From positions 1 through 64,000 of the forward strand of contig JAJZIY010000002.1 in assembly GCA_021828475.1 (NCBI GenBank): DNA of 64,000 nucleotides, read 5' to 3'. Shown piece after piece: positions 58,249-64,000 of the stretch. The first letter of the stretch is position 1, and each line of letters opens with the position of its first letter. A model generated the notes under the pieces. It saw only the letters and a program-made list of their open reading frames with translations, did no database searches and was not told the origin of the DNA. Origin of the DNA: Actinomycetes bacterium (lineage in GTDB: Bacteria > Actinomycetota > Acidimicrobiia > Acidimicrobiales > Palsa-688). The position numbers and the translations under genes are program-made.

Positions 58249-59310
58249 CTAGCCGAAGAGCTCCAGCTGGGCAGCCTCGGTACCGGGCGGGGCGGCCTCG
58301 CCCGCTGGGGCCGTCCGCGTCCGTGATCCTATGGGATGGCGCCGCCCGCCCAGGGGACGCTCTGGCCGCTCCCCCATCACCTCGGCAACGAGGGCGGTGA
58401 GGTGCCGCTGGACCTGCCTGGGCTGGTAGGCACGGTGCAGGAAGCGCCGCTCGTACATCTCCACGAGCTCGGGGCGGTTGGCGGCCAACCAGGACAGGTA
58501 GTGCTCCCTCACTCCTGGGCGCAGGTGCAGCGCGACCGGCGTCACGGACACGGCACCCGCCTCGCTGCAGGCTTGTGCCACCGCCCTGACCTGGTCGTCT
58601 CCGTCCGACAGGCCGGGCAGCACGGGCGCAAGCAGGGCCCCGCACGCAATGCCTGCCTCCCGCAGCCGCCTCAGGGCTTCGACCCTCTTCTCCGGGGGCG
58701 GCGTGCCCGGCTCCGTGAGGCGCCAGACATCACGGTCCAGGGTGCCGATCGACAGGTTGACCCTCACGAACCCGCGCCTGGAGGCTGCTGCAAGCAGGGG
58801 GAGGTCGCGTAGCACGAGGGTCGACTTGGTCAGGATGCTGAACGGGTTGCGCATCTCGGCAAGGACCTCGATGATCCCCCTGGTCAGGTGGTACTTGCCC
58901 TCGGCTGCCTGGTACGGGTCGGTGTTGGTCCCCATGGCGATCAGGTCGCAGGACCACCGTGGTGAGGACAGCTCCGCTCGCGCCCTCTCCACGGCGTTGA
59001 CCTTGACCACCACCCGTCGCTCGAAGTCCTCGGCCGGGTTGAGACCGAGGAGCTCGTGAGTCGGCCGGGCGAAGCAGTACGTGCAGGCATGCGAGCAGCC
59101 TCGGTAGGCATTGATCGTGTACCTGAAGGGCATCCGAGACGCTGCGGGGGCCCGGTTGACGATCGTGCGTGCGTTGACGTGGAGGAACTCGAGGCCGCGG
59201 TACTCGCCTCGGCCGACATGGCGCTCGAAGGGCTGGTAGGCGAAGAGCCGCCCGGCGTCCTCCTCGTCCTCCAGCGGCCATCTGAACCCCTCCGGCGCCC
59301 TCCCAGCCAC
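58249..59310 (-). CDS. Rv2578c-like radical SAM protein, SOS-controlled
   Basis: A 353-residue radical SAM enzyme of the spore-photoproduct-lyase-like group. The cluster motif is GCSHACTYCFAR (CX3CX2C) near residues 71-82, followed by AMGTNTDPYQ, NPFSILTKSTLVLRDL and VNLSIGTLDRDVW, typical of this family. The protein ends QLELFG; QLELF fits the clamp-binding consensus QLxLF. The GTG at 59310 lies 6 nt after TAAGCT, a TANNNT hexamer, suggesting a leaderless message. A LexA box sits at the expected -35. Together these suggest a DNA-damage role; the reaction is unknown. Confidence 0.88.
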   Translation of the reverse strand: MAGRAPEGFRWPLEDEEDAGRLFAYQPFERHVGRGEYRGLEFLHVNARTIVNRAPAASRMPFRYTINAYRGCSHACTYCFARPTHELLGLNPAEDFERRVVVKVNAVERARAELSSPRWSCDLIAMGTNTDPYQAAEGKYHLTRGIIEVLAEMRNPFSILTKSTLVLRDLPLLAAASRRGFVRVNLSIGTLDRDVWRLTEPGTPPPEKRVEALRRLREAGIACGALLAPVLPGLSDGDDQVRAVAQACSEAGAVSVTPVALHLRPGVREHYLSWLAANRPELVEMYERRFLHRAYQPRQVQRHLTALVAEVMGERPERPLGGRRHPIGSRTRTAPAGEAAPPGTEAAQLELFG

Positions 59311-59333
59311 CGGTCCAGCTTACCTGGTTGGAG

Positions 59334-59345
59334 GAACATATGTTC
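59334..59345. promoter_or_regulatory. LexA box (SOS box)
   Basis: GAACATATGTTC is a perfect 12-bp palindrome matching the actinobacterial/Bacillus-type SOS box GAAC-N4-GTTC. It lies 24 nt before the GTG of the radical SAM gene and overlaps the predicted -35 (TAAGCT at 59317-59322 as -10). LexA binding would block the promoter until DNA damage. Confidence 0.88.
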
Positions 59346-59351
59346 GATCAA

Positions 59352-60995
59352 CTAACCAAGCTGCAAATCCCGGCGCAGGAGGCCGCGCCAACCGACCAGT
59401 GCCATGAGGACGCCGGCTCCCACGACGATCCCGTCAGCCTTCCAGTCCACACCGACGGCCGGCGCCGCCGCCATGTGGTGGAAGAGCGAGGTGTCGAGCA
59501 CCCAGTGGCTCTGGGGTGTGAAACCTGCCACCAGGTCGACCAGCGCCGACCACCCCAGCACGGCGTACATCACCGGAACAGTCGCGCGAGGGAGCACACC
59601 GAAGGCAAGGGTGCCGGCTCCCATGACGAAGATCGATGGGGCGAGCATGTTGACGCCTGCGGCCATGACCGACCAGAAGCCGGCTCGTGCACCCTGTAGC
59701 GCCACACCCGCCCAGGACGCTGCGCCGGCAACAAGGCAGCTGAGCACGAGGGAGCCGGTGGCCACGGCCAGCCACGCACCGAACCAGCCGGAGCGGGAGA
59801 CCGGTCCGGCCAGCAGGTGCAGGGCACGGCCCTCCACCTCCTCCCGCCGGGCTGTGGCGACATGGGCCACCGCCTGGAAAGCCACGACCATGGCCAGGAT
59901 GACGAAGGCCACCCCGAGGAAGGCGGCGGCACCGCTCCCCGTAGCACCCAGTCGCGAGAACACCTGGCGGACCGACGACCCCACGATGGTCGTGCCGGAA
60001 GCCTTGGCGACCGTGCCCAGGAGCACGCCCGACGCCGCTAGCACGCAGGCCCACCAGGTGACAGCCGGCCGTGCCAGCCGGAGCGTGAAAGCCAGCGGCC
60101 CGGAAAGCAGTCCCAGCCGTGGCACCCGGGACGAACGGTCGGCCAGGGTCGACCCTCCGACGTCGCGCCGGCCCGCCAAGCACACCGCCGCCCAGGCCGA
60201 CAGCAGCGTTGCGCCCACGATGGGTGCGAAGGCCCAAGGTTGGGGTGCTGTAAGTGGCCTCAGCTGCTCGACCCAGCCCAGAGGCGAGAGCCATACGAGC
60301 CAGTGCAGCCCGCTGACGGCGTCGCCCACCATCCGCAGCCCATAGCTCACCCCGAGGACGACGCCGGCGTAGGAGGCCGCCTGGCGCCGGCTGGCAGCCA
60401 GCTGGCTCGTGAGGGCACCGAAGCCGAGGAAAAGGGCGGCCCCGGCCGTGAGCGCCGTGGCGAAGTACACCGCCGCGGGCGCGCCGACGTGCAGCGACCA
60501 CCGTCCCACAGCGACCACCGCCACCGCGGTGAGCGCCCATACGACGCAAGCAGCTACGGCCAGGCCGCACAGCCCCTGCGTCGCGGCACCAGCCAGATCG
60601 GTCTCGCCGCTGGCGAGCAGCTCCCAGCGGCCGGCGTCCTCCTCCCCGCGCAGCAGACGCGTACTGGTGAGCAGGCCCCACACCGCACCTATGACCATGA
60701 CTGTCATGGACGACTTGAACACCGTGAAACCGGCGACATCCTGCAGTTGCCGGGCAGGGCCGAACAGTGCGCCGGCGGCCAGGTTGTGGCCGAACGCCAC
60801 CTCCAACTGACGGCGCTCGGCAGCCGTCTTGTAGATCCCGGCGTAGCTGACGGCGGAAGACACCACCGTGATGCCGAACACGTAACCCCAGAGCACGGCC
60901 GAGCGCACGGATTTGCGCACCGTCCTCCTGGCGATGACGGTACGGGCAATCAACCGGGCCCACGCCGGAGGCCCCGGTGCGAGCTCAGCCTGCAC
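59352..60995 (-). CDS. ABC-2 exporter permease (polyketide-exporter type)
   Basis: A 547-residue protein with about twelve hydrophobic segments in two similar halves, resembling the large permeases annotated as polyketide antibiotic exporters. The middle loop has LLRGEEDAGRWELLASGE and the second half has TARREEVEGRALHLLAGPVSRSGW, the same E-E/W-R type motif repeated. The GTG at 60995 overlaps the ATPase gene by 11 nt. The substrate is unknown; TetR control suggests drug or toxic-metabolite efflux. Confidence 0.87.
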   Translation of the reverse strand: MQAELAPGPPAWARLIARTVIARRTVRKSVRSAVLWGYVFGITVVSSAVSYAGIYKTAAERRQLEVAFGHNLAAGALFGPARQLQDVAGFTVFKSSMTVMVIGAVWGLLTSTRLLRGEEDAGRWELLASGETDLAGAATQGLCGLAVAACVVWALTAVAVVAVGRWSLHVGAPAAVYFATALTAGAALFLGFGALTSQLAASRRQAASYAGVVLGVSYGLRMVGDAVSGLHWLVWLSPLGWVEQLRPLTAPQPWAFAPIVGATLLSAWAAVCLAGRRDVGGSTLADRSSRVPRLGLLSGPLAFTLRLARPAVTWWACVLAASGVLLGTVAKASGTTIVGSSVRQVFSRLGATGSGAAAFLGVAFVILAMVVAFQAVAHVATARREEVEGRALHLLAGPVSRSGWFGAWLAVATGSLVLSCLVAGAASWAGVALQGARAGFWSVMAAGVNMLAPSIFVMGAGTLAFGVLPRATVPVMYAVLGWSALVDLVAGFTPQSHWVLDTSLFHHMAAAPAVGVDWKADGIVVGAGVLMALVGWRGLLRRDLQLG

Positions 60996-61914
60996 TGGCG
61001 GGCACCGCCTCGGGTTGCTGCGGGCTCTCGCCGTAGAGGGCGAGGAAGAGCTCCTCGAGCGACGGTTCCCTCACCACGAGGCGGGACACCCCGGCCTGGG
61101 CGATGACTGCCAAAAACGGCTCGATACGACCACTCACGCTGGCGCGCAGAACGCCGCCTTCGACCACGGCGCCATCCACCCCTTCCAGGCCGGACAGGTC
61201 GGGCACCCGGCCGGCGAAACGGGCTTCGACGGAAACGGCCGAGAGACGGCGCATCTGGTCCAGGGTGCCGCTCTCGACCAGCCGTCCCTGCCTCAGGATG
61301 GCGACACGGTCACACAGCGCCTCGACCTCGCTCAGGACGTGGGAGGACAGGAAGATGGTCTGGCCCCTGTCACGTGCCTCGGCCACGCTGGCCCGGAACG
61401 CCTGTTCCATCAGAGGGTCGAGGCCGCTCGTGGGCTCGTCGAGCACGAGCAGGTCCGCCCGGGTCGTCAACGCGGCCACCAAGAGCACCTTTTGCCGGTT
61501 CCCCTTGGAATAGGCCCTCACCTTCTTCGAAGTGTCGAGGTCGAAGCGCTCCACCAGCCGGTTGCGGTAGGCCTCGTCCACCCGGCCGTGGACCTGGCCC
61601 AGGACGTGAAGGGTCTCGGCTCCGGTCAGCTCCGGCCAGAGGTTGGCCTCTCCCGGCACGAACGCCAACCGCCGGTGCGCCTCGACGGGACGGCGCTGGC
61701 AGTCCACGCCGAACACCTCGGCCCGGCCCGCCGTAGCCCGGGCGAGCCCGAGCAGCAGGCGGATCGTTGTCGTCTTGCCGGCACCATTGGGGCCCAGGTA
61801 GCCCACGACCTCGCCCGGGGCGACGTCCAGGTCCAGGTCGACCAGGGCGCCCACGTCACCGTAGAACTTCGACAGGCCTTCGATGTGAACCGCGCTGAGC
61901 GATGTCCCGGTCAA
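60985..61914 (-). CDS. ABC-2 transporter ATP-binding protein, TetR-linked
   Basis: A 309-residue ATPase. Walker A YLGPNGAGKTTTIRLLLG near residue 42, signature AYSKGNRQKVLLVAAL (divergent, with SKGN in place of SGGQ), Walker B LLVLDEPTSGLDPLMEQAF and switch FLSSHVLSEVE; a C-terminal domain follows. The TTG at 61914 overlaps the TetR stop (TTGA) and has GGAG 4 nt upstream. The SKGN signature recurs in actinobacterial exporter ATPases and is not a sign of decay. The frame is open upstream but overlaps the tetR gene. Confidence 0.91.
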   Translation of the reverse strand: MTGTSLSAVHIEGLSKFYGDVGALVDLDLDVAPGEVVGYLGPNGAGKTTTIRLLLGLARATAGRAEVFGVDCQRRPVEAHRRLAFVPGEANLWPELTGAETLHVLGQVHGRVDEAYRNRLVERFDLDTSKKVRAYSKGNRQKVLLVAALTTRADLLVLDEPTSGLDPLMEQAFRASVAEARDRGQTIFLSSHVLSEVEALCDRVAILRQGRLVESGTLDQMRRLSAVSVEARFAGRVPDLSGLEGVDGAVVEGGVLRASVSGRIEPFLAVIAQAGVSRLVVREPSLEELFLALYGESPQQPEAVPASAG

Positions 61915-62666
61915 GGTGCTCCGCCTCCTCTGCCTGCGCGCCCCTGCTCTGCGCGCCCCTTGACTGCACCCCCACTGGCCGGGCCCCCACTGGCCGCTCG
62001 CCCCGTGCCCGAACGCCGGCGCACCGAGTGCTCGCGCTCGAGCCTGTCCAGCGCCTTGTAGGCCAACTCGGCCGACCCCTCGTCCAGCAAGGGCTTGGAG
62101 TAGAACTCCAGCTTCGCCCGCGACAGCCGCAAGTGGCCATCCGGGCCGAGGATGTCGGCGCCGAGCTGGCGCGACACCTGAGCCCGCATCACCAGTAAGC
62201 CCACTTCGGTCGCCACCAGCAGTGAGGCGTACGCCCCGGGGTCGGCGACACGACCGCCATGGTGCTCCTGCACCCAGCGCTGGGACGAACCCACCAACTC
62301 GGCGAACATGGCGTCGGCGGCCGGGGAGCCGTCGGCAACAGAGCGGGCGAAATAGCGCAGCAGGAAAAGCACCACCGGGTGAGCTCCCGGCATCGGCCCG
62401 GCACCGGGCTGCCGGCCGTCGAGCAGGATCTCCTCCTTCAGGCGCATGAGGCGGTCCAGTACGTAGGCGTCGCACGCCGCCCGGAGGTCCTCCTTGGAGC
62501 CGAAGTGGTGCCGCACCAGACCCAGCGACACACCGGCCTCGGCGGCGATCTCACGCACCGAGGTGCCCTTTATCCCCCTCTCGGCGAAGAGGCTGACAGC
62601 GGCGTCGCGTATGCGCGCCCGAGCTGTCATGTCCTCACGGGAAGGCGCACCCAACGGACCGCTCAC
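61911..62666 (-). CDS. TetR-family transcriptional regulator
   Basis: A 251-residue regulator. The HTH domain runs RIRDAAVSLFAERGIKGTSV with EIAAEAGVSLGLVRHHFGSKEDL, the TetR signature near residues 20-60. The ligand domain follows; the last 35 residues are a Gly/Ala/Arg-rich tail. It heads the operon with the ABC ATPase and permease and probably represses it. The GTG at 62666 has GAAGGGG 7 nt upstream; an ATG at 62630 is an alternative that loses 12 residues. Confidence 0.92.
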   Translation of the reverse strand: MSGPLGAPSREDMTARARIRDAAVSLFAERGIKGTSVREIAAEAGVSLGLVRHHFGSKEDLRAACDAYVLDRLMRLKEEILLDGRQPGAGPMPGAHPVVLFLLRYFARSVADGSPAADAMFAELVGSSQRWVQEHHGGRVADPGAYASLLVATEVGLLVMRAQVSRQLGADILGPDGHLRLSRAKLEFYSKPLLDEGSAELAYKALDRLEREHSVRRRSGTGRAASGGPASGGAVKGRAEQGRAGRGGGAP

Positions 62667-62698
62667 CCGAACGCCCCTTCACTCAGCTACCAGGCTGA

Positions 62699-62709
62699 CT
62701 ACACTGTAG
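62699..62709. promoter_or_regulatory. Candidate TetR operator
   Basis: CTACA-C-TGTAG is a perfect palindrome 32 nt upstream of the tetR start, in an AT-richer patch (62694-62735) that also repeats ACTGTA once more. Position and symmetry suit an autoregulatory TetR site; this is inference. Confidence 0.5.
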
Positions 62710-62753
62710 CATCGTTGACTGTACGCGTGTATAGGGTCAGAGGTCAGCCCTGT

Positions 62754-63425
62754 TCAGCTGTCGTCGCCTGGCCGGACGATCCCCGACTCGTAAGCCAGGA
62801 CGATGGCTTGGGCCCGGTCCCGCAGGCCCAGCTTGGCCAGGATGCGCCCGACATGGGTTTTGGTTGTCTGGTCGGCGATGTAGAGCCGGTGACCGATCTC
62901 CTGGTTGGACAAGCCCTTGGCCAGCAAGCGGAAGATTTCGTTCTCCCTGGGGGTGAGCTCGCCCAGGTCGGCAGCGGGACGCTCGTCGTGTGCCCGCAGC
63001 CGGGAGAAGTCGGCGATGAGCCGGCGAGTCACCGAAGGCGCCAGCAACGCGTCACCGGCCGCCACGACCCGGACGGCGCGCAACAGGTCGTCGGCTGGGG
63101 CGTCCTTGAGCAGGAAGCCGCTGGCGCCCGCCCGAAGCGCCTCGTACACGTACGCGTCCAGGTCGAAGGTGGTCAGCACCAGCACCCGGGCGTTGATGGC
63201 GGCTGGGTCCGCCAGGATCTGGCGGGTCGCCTCCAGGCCGTCCATCACCGGCATGCGCACGTCCATGAGCACGACATCGGGATGCAGTTGCCGCCACAGC
63301 CCGACCGCTTCGGCTCCGTTGGCCGCCTGGCCGACCACGGCCATGTCCCCTTGCGCCGCGAGCAGCGCGCCGAAGCCCTGGCGCACCATGGCTTGGTCGT
63401 CGGCGACCAAGCACGTGATGGTCAC
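62754..63425 (-). CDS. NarL-family response regulator
   Basis: A 223-residue regulator. The receiver has CLVADDQAMVRQGF, the phospho-acceptor Asp in VVLMDVRMPVMDGLEATR near residue 53, VLVLTTFDLD and FLLKDAP. The LuxR-type HTH is LTPRENEIFRLLAKGLSNQEI with TTKTHVGRILAKLGLRDR. The GTG at 63425 overlaps the kinase stop (GTGA). The target genes probably lie beyond the window or include the downstream exporter operon; sequence does not show which. Confidence 0.94.
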   Translation of the reverse strand: MTITCLVADDQAMVRQGFGALLAAQGDMAVVGQAANGAEAVGLWRQLHPDVVLMDVRMPVMDGLEATRQILADPAAINARVLVLTTFDLDAYVYEALRAGASGFLLKDAPADDLLRAVRVVAAGDALLAPSVTRRLIADFSRLRAHDERPAADLGELTPRENEIFRLLAKGLSNQEIGHRLYIADQTTKTHVGRILAKLGLRDRAQAIVLAYESGIVRPGDDS

Positions 63426-64000
63426 CGGGGGCCGCTGGCGACCGGCTCTTCCAGCGGCAAGGCGGCGCTCACGACGAACCCCCCGTCGAGAGTGAAAGTG
63501 GCCAGGGACCCGCCGAGCATGCTCACCCGCTCACGCATCCCGACGAGGCCATGACCAGGCCGCCCGGAGGCCAGCCCTGGGACGGGCCCGGCGGGAGCGC
63601 CGTTGGCCACCTGCAGCCGCAACTCTTGGGCGACCCGCTCCACCCGTACCTCGACGGCGGCGCCGGGGGCATGGCGTCCGGCGTTGGACAGCGCTTCCTG
63701 CAAGATGCGATAGGCACACACCCCCACGCTGGGCGGCACGGGACCGGTGTCGTCCGCCATGGCCAGGCTGACCGGCATCCCCGCCCGCCGGCTGGCCGAC
63801 ACCAAGGTGGCGACGTCGTGGAGCGCCGGCTGGGGGGCGCGGTCAACGGGAGCGTCGTTGCGCAGCACGCCAAGCAGCCGGCGCATGTCGGTGAGCGCCG
63901 TCCGGGCCTGAGCGCTGATCGAGCCCAGTTCGCCGAGCGCAGAGTCGGGTAGGTCACCGACGCGGTACCGAGCCGTTTCGGCTTGCACGGCTATGAGCGA
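63422..64000 (-). CDS. NarL-type sensor histidine kinase, C-terminal part (runs off window)
   Basis: The last 192 residues of a HisKA_3-type kinase. The visible part starts in SLIAVQAETARYR, just after the phospho-acceptor helix region, and has ISAQARTALTDMRRLLGVLR, the N-box RILQEALSNAGRHA, and GHGLVGMRERVSMLGGSL of the ATPase domain. The phospho-acceptor His and any membrane domain lie outside the window. It is coupled to the response regulator by a 4-nt overlap. Confidence 0.93.
   Translation of the reverse strand, partial: SLIAVQAETARYRVGDLPDSALGELGSISAQARTALTDMRRLLGVLRNDAPVDRAPQPALHDVATLVSASRRAGMPVSLAMADDTGPVPPSVGVCAYRILQEALSNAGRHAPGAAVEVRVERVAQELRLQVANGAPAGPVPGLASGRPGHGLVGMRERVSMLGGSLATFTLDGGFVVSAALPLEEPVASGPR

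Noticed and set aside
60985-61914. The ATPase signature SKGN considered as a sign of a broken ABC ATPase
   Set aside because: Walker A, Walker B and the switch His are intact, and divergent signatures of this type occur in exporter ATPases, so it is treated as functional.

Overview
The window is very GC-rich, densely coded DNA from a bacterial chromosome. Several signals point to an actinobacterium (Actinomycetota): a dnaK-grpE-dnaJ-hspR operon behind a HAIR-type HspR operator, an actinobacterial LexA box (GAAC-N4-GTTC), a GlnR-type box before amtB-glnK, the short PurL that needs separate PurS and PurQ, RecBCD, frequent GTG/TTG starts, and many 4-nt (ATGA/GTGA) gene overlaps. The class cannot be fixed from sequence reading alone. 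No tRNA, rRNA, CRISPR, transposase, phage gene or replication origin was seen.

Layout. (1) 1-5056: thiamine operon on the minus strand behind a TPP riboswitch: thiE, thiO, thiS, thiG, a second ThiE/TenI-like gene, thiD, and thiC cut by the window edge. (2) 5107-12538: cobB, then an arabinose operon araB-araA-araD plus a zinc alcohol dehydrogenase, divergent from a LacI-family regulator. Two copies of one palindrome lie at either end of the regulator gene. (3) 12550-24047: purine genes purL, purQ, purS, purC, purE, purD and purA on the minus strand, interrupted by plus-strand larA-like, cytochrome b6-like and small membrane-protein genes. (4) 24248-26051: a NiCoT nickel permease divergent from a Fur-family regulator (probably Nur), with a Nur-like palindrome between them. 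(5) 26073-32811: heat-shock operon dnaK-grpE-dnaJ-hspR-clpB. (6) 32985-37089: DUF2142 membrane protein, gpmA, DUF3048 lipoprotein, small membrane protein. (7) 37127-41652: nitrogen control, amtB-glnK and glnD. (8) 41733-50814: recC-recB-recD. (9) 51334-52261: an unknown two-TM protein convergent with an orphan FlbD-family gene. (10) 52743-64000: two ABC-2 export systems, one with a DesKR-like two-component pair and one with a TetR regulator; a GDSL/SGNH hydrolase; a radical SAM gene under a LexA box; and a second NarL-type two-component pair cut by the window end.

How the parts fit. Most operons carry a visible control site that matches their function: TPP riboswitch with thiamine genes, LacI-type operators with ara genes, Nur box with the nickel permease, HAIR with chaperones, GlnR box with the ammonium transporter, LexA box with a putative DNA-repair enzyme. 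The nickel permease and the LarA-family (nickel-pincer) protein may be functionally linked. The least explained items are the two-gene cytochrome b6-like unit without a Rieske partner, the SOS-controlled radical SAM enzyme with a C-terminal clamp-binding motif, and the FlbD-family gene with no flagellar neighbours.
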